A program made the translations under genes and the position numbers. Under the pieces are notes generated by a model, which was given only the letters and a program-made list of their open reading frames with translations, had not been told where the DNA came from and did not search any database. Of a DNA stretch of 64,000 nt, positions 16,701 through 27,723 are shown piece after piece. The stretch comes from Apostichopus japonicus. Lineage: Eukaryota; Echinodermata; Holothuroidea; Aspidochirotida; Stichopodidae. The first letter of the stretch is position 1. Every line of letters starts with the position of its first letter. The stretch is taken from contig NC_092577.1 of assembly GCF_037975245.1 (NCBI RefSeq), positions 30,531,398-30,595,397 of the forward strand. The letters are read 5' to 3'.

Positions 16701-19700
16701 CCAATTAGTCTGCAACGCCCTGCCACATATATTTCCTTGTTTGATCGAGGGTCTTTGTGTGAACGTTGTATGATTAACTACACTGTAGACATGAGCATTT
16801 TTCTACCCAAGTGTTTTCACAAATAGCTTAATGGTGTTAAGAAGCTATGCAGGCTAGTTGTAGAGCCGGAGGTTGATTTACGACCTTGGCAGGTTTGTTT
16901 ATGTAATCACACAACTTTCCTAGCTATAGCAATGGTCTATAATTGGAGCCAATAAATCAGATCTTTCAGTGCAATCTCAAAGTCAGTTGTATGCTTCATC
17001 ACCAAAACATGTTTTTTTTAACCAATTCATGTAAACAACAGAGCATCAATATCGTTAGTTGTTGACAATATTAATAACATATGATAAATATGTCATTTGA
17101 ATCCATTAATGTCTTATGTTCTCCCATTTAGTTTTTGTGTTTCTGAGGTATTTGACCTAATGGTCGTTGTATTAGAGTAATTAGACTCCTTAGTCCAGTC
17201 ACTTTGACAGATGAACCTCGGCTGCTTAAAACGGTCAAGGGTCAAGAATTGAAAACGTTATAGAAATTATACTACCTTGACCGATAGATAAGTGATTTTA
17301 TCAGTCTACAAAAATAAATGTGTGCCTTATGTCGTCTTTTCAAAGGATTTTCTGATTTTATTCACAACCTTACCAGTAAAGGGTTTCTTGTCAAAATAAG
17401 AGAAAGACTGAAAGACCTGCTTAAATATCATGATTCCTCTTTAAGCTGTAATCACTCCAAGTGAGTAGAAATTTGTCTTAATTTTCTTTTTTTAAATTTT
17501 ATCTGCCGCAGCTGGTGATGAAAAGGCTAGTCGCCATCCACAAAGGAAAAAATGATATCCCAAGTGCAATCAAAGAGTTGAATAAGTATATTGCAAGGTG
17601 AGTTCCCCACTCCCCCCCCCCCCCTCCCATCAGATTCACCCAGGGTGTTGGAGGGTTATTGTTTTCCAAGATATCCAGCTCTGAAATACTCTAAATGGTT
17701 CGAAATGTTCTTTAAAAATAGGTCAAGAAAAAAGGGAAATCATTTTGAATTTGGCTGCTTGGTCTGGACCTACTTGCTAACTTTAAGCTAACTTTAACTA
17801 ATTCAAAACCTCAAATGTTTTTTGTTTTTAATTACATATATTCAACAGATCACTCATGTGGTGCATTCAGAACTATAGTTCTTGACTAGAGGTTGTAAGG
17901 CAGGCATCGGCAAGATGTTACTTGAAGTCACGAATAAGATATATGTTTTAAGTTTTCGGTTCCTATTGAGTTCCTAGATATTTCTGAGGAACTGACCATA
18001 ATGATATTGTGCACTATGCTAGGTTAGTCCAGTTAGATTGATAGATGAGCCTGCTTTCTGGAATGAGAACATTTGCCTTTAGTTTTTATATATTATTATT
18101 AATTAGGCTGGGTGGGGGGGGGGGGAGGGGGCGAGATAATATTGTAGTGAAGAGGATGTCGGGCTGTCGGTAGTCTGTACTCTCCTGGACAAAACTTTCT
18201 GATTTAAGGTTTATTTGTTACGATGTTACTTTTGCGATAAGAGGTAGCAGTATACATTCGTGTGGCAGAAAATCATTCATCGTTTTCAGACATATTTTTC
18301 TGCCTTTCTATTTGCTTCAGTTTCATGAGTGACAGTGAGGCTTGGATGGAGCTAGCAGAGTTGTACATACAAGAACAAGAGTGAGTATGACCGAAATTAC
18401 TGACTATACTCTGCATCCATTCTATCTTGAAATTGAAAATAGATTTGTTACAAAAACATTATACCTGTGTGTATTGAATATGTTGACTGTTTCATTAAGT
18501 TTGGAGGTTAATGGTTTATGCCTTCCTTTCATTTTTTTCTGCCTTTTGGGGGGGAGGGGGGGAAGGGGTTGTGATATTGAAAAATCTCAGTTTCTTCCAT
18601 ACAGAGCGCTATACCGCTATGTAACCAGGAAGCTGCTATTCAGAATAGCCGCTTACCGATGTTCCAACAATGTACCCTCTTCATCGCTATGTCATGCAAA
18701 AAGATTAAAAAAGAATTAATTTGTGCCTAAATCAGTACTTTTATCAATAATGTCATCCACAGCTATTCAAAGGCAGCTTTTTGCTTTGAGGAGCTGATTT
18801 TGTATAATCCCCACCATCATCTGTACCACCAGAGATACGCAGAGGTAAGATAGGGGGTAGTAAGAGGGCTGTCACTGATCTGGGACTAGGGAGGGGGGGG
18901 AGGTTTTTTGAATAATCGCCACCATCATCTGTACCACCAGAGATACGCAGAGGTATGATAGGGGGTAGTTAGAGGGCTGTCACTAATATTGCTCAGATGG
19001 GGCTGGGACGGGAGGGGATTTTGAGTAATCACCATCTGTACCACCAGAGATACGCAGAGGTAAGATAGAGGTATTAAGAGGACTGTCACTGATATGGCTC
19101 AGATGGGACTGGGGGAGCGGGCAATTTTTTTCACAGATCTTTTCACAGGACTTTCACTGCAGACTTTGGAGCCTGTTCCCCACACTGCCTCCACATATTA
19201 CCCATCCCCACCTCCTCTTTTAACAAATTGCCCCCCCCCCCAACACCCCCCTAAAATAAAGTATTCTTATCTGCTTACAAGAAAGAACACTTTTTAATGT
19301 TACCAAAATGGATGGGATTTATTATGAAACAAAAACAAAATGAGGGCATTAAGATTACAAAATGGACACTTTTCAGTTTCATTGAACGTGAATGGGGGGA
19401 GGGGGGTGGGATGTGGGGTAAGCCACTTTTGGTTGATGATTATGGGGCACTTTTTCAAGTTTTCCCCAAAACACTCTGCTTTCCTTGCCCTGTATTGATA
19501 CTAGTGTATTAGATTGCTTCTGTGTGCTCTGTAAAGCTGTATACATCCTCCTGTCGAAGAAAATAACTTACCTGCCGTATAAATCAACAGCAGAGTGAAA
19601 CATTGGTATCAGGGATTTGATTTGTCAACCACTTGTTCATTTTGTTTACAGATTCTTTACACTCAGGGAGGTATAGACAACTTGGAGATAGCGAGGAAGT

Positions 19701-21285
19701 ATTTTGCACAAGCAGTGAAACTGAACAGTAATAATATAAGGGCTTTATATGGCATGTTGCTGGTAAGTAGTCTAAGAGCTTCTTAACAATAATAATATTA
19801 AAAAATAATAATAATAATATTACTAGTAATAATTTAATAATTTAATAATAATAATTAAATAATAATAATGAATTGACTGCAAGTGGTAGGAAGTTATTTC
19901 TCTTCCCCTACCACACCCCCCCCCCACTTATTCCCCTTATAGTTACTATTTGATGCCTACTAGTAAATGGTTATATGTAACAAAAGAATTCCTTGCTAAG
20001 AATTGTGGATTAGATTATGAAGTCTACAGTTCACTTCAAACTTTGTATTGTTTCTGTTTGATTCATTTGGCCAAACCTTGTTCTCATTTTACTCTCAAAT
20101 CTAACTGAATAGATCTATCTTGTTTATAGCTCAGCCGACCCGACCTTACTGATTGAAGTGTGAACCAATTCACGGGTTAATGTCACAGGCAAAAGATTCC
20201 CTCACTATTGATCGAAAACCTAATCTCAGTATCTTGTCCCCTAACATCTATTTATAATATGTCATCAATTTCAGCCCTTCAGCTCTAGATGAGAATAGAA
20301 TGATTTGTTTCTCGCAACTGTGGTAGTTTTAACGTTGATCGTTTCGTCTGCAAACTGTCAGGTTTCTGTCCAATTGTCATTTGTTAGTATCATTAAAGTT
20401 TGGTCGGTGAAAGTGACACTGTGTGCTTTGTTGGAGTTACCTGTTACCTTCTTGTCTGGAAAATGACTCCTCCTAACAGGTTGCCTACTGATAATGCCTT
20501 ATGTTATAATGCCTTTTGTTATAGTATCACTAAAGTAGCATCTTTGTTCTGTTTTTCCTTGATTTAAGCTCAACAAAGATTTAATAACGTCATAAACTGA
20601 AACTATGTCATTTCATAATTAACAATCGTTCTCTGACAGTGGACGATCTCTCAACTGTCTTATTGTTGTTCCTTCAAGGTTGATGTCTGTGAGTCTCTAT
20701 AAATATGATTTCTTTGTTTTTGTTTGTTGTTTTGTTTAGTGTGCCTATCATATAGCATCGTCATCGAAATCAACCGCTAAGAAGAAGACAGAAAACACCA
20801 AGTATGCGTCGTGGGCTAAAGTACAGTTAGACTACAAATACAAGGTGAGGACATTATGGTAATTAGGATGATAACCTGGTGATGCTCAGATGATCATTGT
20901 TTATGTAAGCTGTTCTCCAGATGTCGCTAAATTTAAAAGCTATGTCTTTTCTGTTTCACTTTCAACAACACTTTCTTGTTATTAGTTTTACTCTTTGTGT
21001 ATGTTTTCTGTGTCATACGTTAGTACTGAAAGTCACTGGTTAGGTTGAATTTTTTGCAATGAAATTTTGTCATGATATACATTAAGAGGTTTTTATAAAT
21101 AAATTCATAATTATGTCCCTGGACAGATAATCTTGTCATGGTAAATGTGAATATTAATATTTATATGAATACTAAATATTAAATGTCTGTATCTTACTTT
21201 GTGATAATTTCAGCAATCTGAACCTAAAGATGAAGAAGTTTTGGGCGAGATGTTTGATAGATTAGCGATTACGTCTGGCAACTAA
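13746..21285 (+). CDS. EMC2: ER membrane protein complex subunit 2 (TPR protein)
   Basis: Ten coding exons: 13746-13770, 14476-14589, 15010-15160, 16151-16208, 17512-17597, 18321-18380, 18763-18844, 19652-19762, 20740-20844 and 21214-21285. They total 864 nt (287 residues plus stop; the vertebrate protein has about 297). Recognisable blocks are [31 protein letters not shown], the TPR segment [39 protein letters not shown] and [12 protein letters not shown]2 is the cytosolic TPR scaffold of the EMC, which inserts tail-anchored and multipass proteins into the ER membrane. The very short first coding exon (MAATMDFE plus one base) is the least certain part: its donor GTTCGA is weak, but the phase fits exon 2. 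The end of exon 7 is duplicated downstream with its donor (see 18797-19066). Confidence 0.95.
16251..16296. repeat. (CTC)n microsatellite in an EMC2 intron
   Basis: Interrupted CTC/CCT trinucleotide run just after EMC2 exon 4 (16151-16208). The poly-Gly open frame on the minus strand is a by-product. Confidence 0.85.
18797..19066 (+). repeat. Triplicated 3' end of EMC2 exon 7 with its splice donor
   Basis: The end of exon 7 and about 60 bp of following intron occur three times at a period of about 107-108 bp. Each copy contains CTGTACCACCAGAGATACGC followed by AGAG and a donor-like GT: GTAAGA at 18845, GTATGA at 18953 and GTAAGA at 19060. The first copy is the true exon end, because it preserves the coding frame into exon 8. 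The later copies lack a nearby acceptor of their own. Using donors 2 or 3 as alternative 5' splice sites would extend the exon through an immediate in-frame TAG (18851-18853). Confidence 0.85.
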
Positions 21286-21659
21286 AAGAAAAAGAAGAAA
21301 ATTCTGCAGACAACCGATGTCCTAAACCCACCTTGCAGATTGAAAATGTGCTCTATGGAAAGTCTTGTAAAATCAGATGACCAAGGTTTATCCAAACTGG
21401 GTGAAATGAGGAGTCAAGGAAGACATGAAAACCCCAAGATGTTCCACCTTTGATGTTCAGCCAAGTCTTGAAATCATAAATATATTAGCAGACTTGACCA
21501 TATGTAGTGTTATCAGGGTGCTCTGGAGAAACCCAGATGGTCAGATTTGTGTTGATTCTATGAAGTTAGGAAATTGTTTAAGGAGATTATGTTAATTAGT
21601 ACCAGTAACTCTTTATCCAACCTGTCTTTTTAAGGCACAATGTCATATGGATGGGGCTG

Positions 21660-22275
21660 CAGCATCCTGCAGCCAGGCTGTGAAGGACACAATCTATTGT
21701 GCTCTGCAGTTATCACACAGAAGGCCCTGCTGGGTCTGCATAGAGTACTCTCCATGGTTCCATGTTGATTCATCCTAGCTGAGCAGGATCTTGCAGCCAC
21801 TGCAGCATTTCATTGTCTATTGTGCTCCACAATTTCACACAATAGACAATGCAGGTGTTTAGAGACAATCCCTATTGTCTGTTATTGAATCATGCTAGGA
21901 AGATCTTGCAGCTGCTGCAGCTTTTCATTGTCTGTTGTGCTCCACACTTTCACATAATAGACAATGCAGGTGTTTAGAGACAATCCCTATTGTCTGGTAT
22001 TGAATCATGCTAGCAAGATCTTGCAGCTGCTGCAGCTTTTCATTGTCTGTTGTGCTCCACAGTTTCACATAATAGACAATGCAGGTGTTCAGAGACAATC
22101 CCTATTGTCTGTTATTGAATCATGCTAGCAAGATCTTGCAGCTGCTGCAGCTTTTCATTGTCTGTTGTGCTCCACAGTTTCACACAATAGACAATGCAGG
22201 TGTTCAGAGACAATCCCTATTGTTTGATATTGATTCATCTTAGCTGAGCAGGATCTTGCAGCTGCTGCTGCTTTT
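21660..22275. repeat. 115-bp tandem repeat with internal hairpins (EMC2 3' UTR or flank)
   Basis: Units begin near the conserved GATCTTGCAG at about 21786, 21901, 22016 and 22131, exactly 115 bp apart, with a degenerate unit before and a partial one after. Each unit carries arms of the type ATTGTCTATTGTG ... CACAATAGACAAT (13-bp stem, about 13-nt loop) and a smaller GACAATCCCTATTGTC hairpin. The nearest strong poly(A) signal downstream of EMC2, AATAAA at 22299-22304, lies just past the array, so the array may be transcribed in the EMC2 3' UTR. Confidence 0.9.
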
Positions 22276-22298
22276 TCTTTAGTGTTTAAAGTTTATGT

Positions 22299-22304
22299 AA
22301 TAAA
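22299..22304 (+). promoter_or_regulatory. Candidate poly(A) signal of EMC2
   Basis: AATAAA about 1 kb after the EMC2 stop and directly after the 115-bp tandem array. The assignment is inferred from position. Confidence 0.35.
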
Positions 22305-23039
22305 TAATAATAATAACATTGAGGATTTATAAAGCGCAGACATGTCCACTGATAACAGTGCTCAAGGTGTGTAGCAGTTTCTAAGACTCTGACCTTTGTC
22401 CTCTTATGGTTTCTCTGTGGTTTCTGTGTACACAAACTGCTGGGCATCTTGACAAGTACTTGTATAGTTATCTGACCAGTTTACATAACATTTTGTGATG
22501 CGATACCGGATAAATTATTCCCTGTTTATATCAAAATCTTGGAAGACAGGATTTTAACAGATAATTAGGATTTAACCATATCTTAGAGATGATAGAGTGG
22601 AGATCAGATGATTGTGTGTGTTAACTGTTAAGGAAACCAAATTTAACTTTACAGTTAGATATTTACATTAGGTTGAAGAATGATAAAGGTGTTGTATTCC
22701 AACTTGACTCCTGATGGTTCTTTCCTTTAATGGATTGGATAAGTTTGGTGACTAGTACGATTAAAATGGTATAGGTCATCCTGTCATACTTTTTGACCGC
22801 TGATTGTAGAGTGTATGTTTCGTTGTGTATCACAAAATCGTACAGATTCACCTGTGGACTGTTAGGCATTATGATCAGTTAGCACAAAGACTTGAGTAGT
22901 GTTATTTAAATTGAAGTATTAAAGAGATACCCATGTCTGTAGTGAGATGAACCCCCCTCCCCCCCACCCCCTTACCTTGAAGGATTGTCCAAAGGAAATA
23001 TGTTTATCTGAACTAATGAAAGAGGAACATAACGTAAGC

Positions 23040-23540
23040 ATTAATTTGCATTCAATTACTACGAAGCGTGATCAAGATATTTTGATAATTGAAATTATCA
23101 CAGATATTGCCATTTATAAGTGATCTTATAGCAAACAGGTGTGATGTTATAATTGCACATTGACAGCAAAGTGGTTTGTCTTAACTTTATTTTTCACTGA
23201 CATTGGATTTTATCGGATAGGGTTCCAACTTTACCTAAGAGGGATGTACAGTTAACAATATACCAATGAGGGTAGAGTATATCAAAACTAATCATATGAA
23301 AATATGTATCCCAATGTTGGTGGAGAAAGTTGTCGATAAATTTTGAAACTAATCAGACTTTTTTTTTGTGCTGCTATGACATCACACCTGTTTGCTTCAA
23401 GTTCACATCTGCTGCAAAACATACCAACTTCGAAAAAGGTTGTTCTCTCCAAAAACGGTGTATAGGAAATGAATGCAAAGTTCACCAGAATGCTTACAAC
23501 GTGTCCCTCCGTCATCTGACAGGTATAAATTTCCACCTGA
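23040..23540 (+). repeat. Diverged interspersed repeat, copy 1 (second copy at about 52790-53290)
   Basis: Matched blocks in the same order occur in both places: GGATAATTGAAAT-like, GCAAACAGG(C/T)(A/G)TGAT, TTGGATT...GATAGGGTTCC, CTAATATACCAAT, TG(A/C)TATGACATCACA-like and CACCAGAATGCTTA-like. Identity is low, so this is an old family without a visible terminal structure or ORF. Confidence 0.55.
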
Positions 23541-24149
23541 AGTATCGTTTAAATATTTCACAGCACATCTGTTAACTTTGTTAAAATTCTTAATCATGTA
23601 AGGAAGGTTATTCTCTTAATTTCCATGATGCATAAAGAAAATTATTGCATGCAAACATGCCCAGAGTTTATGTAACAAAATGTGGAATATTGGTGTCTAG
23701 TAAAAAGAACAATGCATGCAGGAGGGTATAGGGTAAGGTGGTAATAATGGGGTGCTACTGTCAGTTATTAGAGGTAATAATGGGGTTATTTGATTATGTT
23801 AATGAACCATCTTTTACTTGATATTTTTTTTTTTGGTTTTGTACATTCCAGTCTGTTATATTGATTGTTTCCTCTGTTAGTGTGAGAAATGAGGATTGGA
23901 TTGGGGTGGACAACTAGTATTAGATGTTTGGGTGTGGTGCAGGGAGGAAAATATGCAATTCAGGAGGATGTGGGAGGATACTGTTGCTTTAATGTATCAT
24001 CAAAATTCTGAATTACTTTGCCGTTTTTTTCTTTGTATGTTGATACCGTTAATTTTCATGCTTGAAGGTGAACTGTCTCGTAATTCGATCTTTCCTTTAA
24101 GCTGGGAGTGGAGGGGGGAGTTGGTTTTTGTTTTGGTCTTTTGATATAT

Positions 24150-24290
24150 TTCCCTTTGAATGGGGAGAGGCACAACTCGTTAAGCCTGGCAAGGTTTTCT
24201 AAGCCACTTCCTTGTTGTATTTACATTTATGTTAGTAATTTTTTAATGTTAAACCTGTATATTGAGGAGAAACAAATAAATGGAAATGAA
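24150..24290 (+). repeat. 3'-tail-like interspersed repeat, copy 1
   Basis: Shares GTTAAGCC...AAGG...TTTCT(A/T)AG..ACTTCCT and the terminal GAAACAAATAAAT with 30455-30575 on the same strand. An A-rich simple tail follows. This looks like the 3' end of a retroposon (LINE or SINE); the family is not identified. Confidence 0.4.
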
Positions 24291-24771
24291 ATGAAAATTT
24301 AACACTCAGTATGACAGAAAGACTCAAAATGGGCATGAAATGTAAAGCTTTTATTTGATTTGTTCTTTTTTGTGTGTTTTACACTCAATGCGCTCAATAC
24401 TATGAGTTAATGCTCTCTTTAATAGCTGTAAATGATTTTGAGAGTTGTGCAATTGGGGGAAAGTATTTTTAGGAACTTTTTTATTGTTTTCATGCACTAA
24501 TACTTTGGGGTATTTATATGTATATGGTCTAGCAAACATTGGAGTCTTTTAGAAACCACAGATTATATTCTCAGCATTTCTGTTTGTGATTAACTTTCAT
24601 ATCTGAAAATCTGGTAAAATTTGTAGACACTGATGCGTGACAACTGAATGGTCTCGGATAAAGATGTTAGGGAAACTGGGGCTAAGAGGAGTAATAACAG
24701 TTTGTTGAAATGAAAATTCAGTCTGTACTCTCACGTGGAGAATAATGGAACACCAGACAGCAGCACGCCGA

Positions 24772-25425
24772 TTCACATAGTATGATAAAGTAATATTGCA
24801 TCATAATAATATAATATAAACCATTCACAATAATATTGTTGCATATAGTATGACCCGTTTCACATGGTATCATCAATAATATTGTATCATAGTAATATAA
24901 TGTAAAACTGCCACAGTAATATTCTTGCATATAGTAAAGGCTTCATAATTGCACCTTCATAATTGACGCACCTTCGTTATTGACGCACCTCCAAATATTA
25001 CTAGCAACGATACAGCAGGCAACCTAAACTTTTTGCAGCCAAGCAGAGTTACACATTTAAAGAGTTTGAATCCATTTCAGCTATGTGCTTGATCAAATTG
25101 TGTTTTTTTTTAAAGCTTTTAACCCCCCCACAGTTTTGCACATATGTTGGGCATTTGGAAATCTTACTCTGTAAAAATAACCAAAATTACCTCTCAACAT
25201 GATACCACTACTCTCTGGGACCTGAGCTTAGAGGCTCAGAGCTGAGTAACTACGCATTTGAAAAATGTATTCAGTTGAGTGATTTGAATTTTTCCTTGAT
25301 AGCTTTGTTGATCAAATTCTTAAGTGCGTCAATTACAAGCCCACCATGCTATTACCTGTTTCACATAGTATCATAATAATATAATATAAAACATCCACAA
25401 TAATATTGTTGTTGCATATAATATT
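24772..25425 (+). repeat. AT-rich approximately 85-bp repeat, two tandem copies and one separated copy
   Basis: Units starting TTCACAT(A/G)GTAT and ending near TATTGTTGCATATAGTA occur at 24772-24857, 24858-24935 and 25359-25425. Between the second and third lies a stretch bounded by the exact inverted repeat TAATTGACGCAC (24960-24971) and GTGCGTCAATTA (25324-25335). This suggests that a roughly 400-bp element inserted into the array. No target duplication could be defined. Confidence 0.5.
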
Positions 25426-26114
25426 ACATGGTTACAATGATATATTATGATAACAATTATTTTTTTTTTAAATATTACAGTACAACAGTATTATGTACTA
25501 GCATGCGACTCAGCTGAATTTAAGAGGTTCTGTACGTCAATCAAAGCATGATTATATCACAGTGGGTACGTCTTGTGTTATTTCTTAATCTCATCAATAA
25601 AATGGTCAAAAAATTGAGCTATATTTTTTGTCTTCATGTATTGTTTTTTTTTGTTCATTTGCCTTTTTATATCTCTGAACATTTGTTTGCATTCTCTAAA
25701 TTACCCAGTGAAACTGTACTGTGGCAGTGTTTGGGGAAATTTATTTGGGGATGTTCTATAAACAACCAGAAAGCCAAGAGGCTATGTAACTCCTCACTAC
25801 CTCCTTTTCATGAGAAAAATTGAATTTAAACTGTTCACACAAGGTTCTTGTACCTAATAAGTTGAATTCCCAAGTATTAAGGTCGTAAAAGCTTACCATT
25901 GCTTTTGAAACTAAAGCTAGCAAATTGTCAGATTTTGACCTCAGATGACCTTTGACCTCTGAAAAACAATAGGGTTCTTCTTCCCACTAATATGGATCCA
26001 CATACAGAGTTTGAAAGTGTAGAGTTAATAACTGTTCTCAGGCTAGGACTGTTATGAAAAAAAAAACAATTGTACTTTTTACTCACAAAATGAATTTAAA
26101 GTGTATATCCATTT

Positions 26115-26410
26115 GAAGTTGAAATATTAGAAACAAGCATTATTTCTCAACAGTTACTGTGGCACAGCAGCTTTGTGCTATGAAACTGAAAGCATAGGAC
26201 AAACTCCTTGCCTGGGGTTCGACCCCAGGTGAGGTAGCATTTTGATTTTCTGTTCCTTTTCGACCTACTTCCATTCTGAAGTTGAAATATTAGAAACAAG
26301 CATTATTTCTCAACAGTTACTATGGCGCAGTGGCTAGTGCAATGTAACCCGAGACAGTCAGACAATCTCCATGTCTGCGGTTCAAGTCCAGCTACAGCCT
26401 TTTAATTTTC
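26115..26410 (+). repeat. Tandemly duplicated tRNA-derived SINE-like block
   Basis: Two copies start with GAAGTTGAAATATTAGAAAC, at 26115 and 26278 (period about 163). Each is followed by Pol III promoter-like boxes. Copy 1 has A box TGGCACAGCAGC at 26160-26171 and B box GGTTCGACCCC at 26216-26226. Copy 2 has A box TGGCGCAGTGG at 26323-26333 and B box GGTTCAAGTCC at 26379-26389. The A-to-B spacing fits tRNA genes, but no cloverleaf acceptor stem is evident, so a SINE head is more likely than a functional tRNA. It lies in the TRMT11 3' flank. Confidence 0.6.
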
Positions 26411-27723
26411 TGTTCTTTGGAGCAGGTGGAAGAGTAAAGGTAAGAAACAAGGTTTAGCAGCTTACACACAGACACACACACCAAAACAAAAATATACATT
26501 AGGTCAAAATTTATTGCATAAACATAATATATCCACTTATAACCACCAAAATATTGCATCCATTTAGAGCCAACCAGAGAGAATTGGTATAGGCAAAGAG
26601 TTGCTAGAGAAGGATAAACAACATTTACTTCTTATATGGTTCACTGATTACTGGATACATTGATTGAACATGAGTGAATCCATTTCAAACCAAATCAGTT
26701 CTTTAATGGCACTAATTTCTCCAGCCCTGTTATGACCACCTTTGAACTAACTGTTCCATAAAAAAAAATGAAATAAATTGATGTTAATAATAGAAAAAAA
26801 ATTCAGAGCTAAGATGAATTACCATCTAATATTTTAAGCACACGATTGCAAAAAAAAAACCGATTACAAAGTCCTTCTTAGTAGCAAGATTATCAATAGA
26901 GTTTTGTACCCTTTTGAACAATTAGAAGTGTTATTTGATCGGATTTCTAAGGATTTACTTCATTGAAAGAGAGGGAAAAGAAAGCTGTTAACAAACTGCT
27001 TATCTATTGCTAAAAGCCTGTAAAGGTAGATGAATAAGTTAGAGGGCTCTTCAAAGGCAAACCGAAAATAAAACAGATTTATAATGACACAGTAAAACTA
27101 GTGGGATGGATGAACTACTTAGTGTTATGTAGCTTTATTTTGCAATATAAGCACTTTTTAGACCGTACGGATAAACCTATCGACCAAAGAAATATGGTAA
27201 CCCTACACTAACGGTAACCGGACATATGTCAAGTCACATTACCAGTGATATAAAAATAACTGTTAGTTGGCTTTAGGTCACCTAACCTCCTTAGGTACAC
27301 TCCAAATATCACCAAGTGTATATTCTCCTGGTTTACTCAGAAGAGATCAAGTCAACACTGATGTTCCACTCGGTCCACGTCTCATACAAATATTAAAGAT
27401 ATTCTCTATTTTCTAAATAAAATCTTCATCATCATTCATCAATATGCATGAGGTATATAGTTGACCAATCAAGAGACTGCTTTTCTCCAGGACCATGAAC
27501 TGATCCTCTCACATTCACATTCTCCTTCCGTCCACTGCTTCCCTGGAAAACCCTCTCTCCTTTTTTATCTTTGACAGCTTCATACGTCTTCGCAGCAGAA
27601 TTTGATAGTTTATTCCCCATCTCACTGGTTCTCAGTACTCATCCTTGTCATTGAAGAATCCTTGGCATCAAAGAATCTCCTTGGCATCGAAGAAGCCTTG
27701 TCATCAAACACTCTGCTTTTCCC

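Larger units (their letters stand above)
22305..27723. other. Intergenic region between convergent EMC2 and TRMT11
   Basis: No gene recognised. It holds dispersed repeats listed separately (23040-23540, 24150-24290, 24772-25425, 26115-26410), poly-C and poly-T runs, and the TRMT11 3' UTR at its right end. A candidate minus-strand AATAAA lies at 27134-27139 and another at 26510-26515. Confidence 0.5.

Noticed and set aside
24718-24930. Tyr- and Ile-rich open frame in the AT-rich repeat
   Set aside because: It reads through a tandem repeat of about 85 bp and has no other support.
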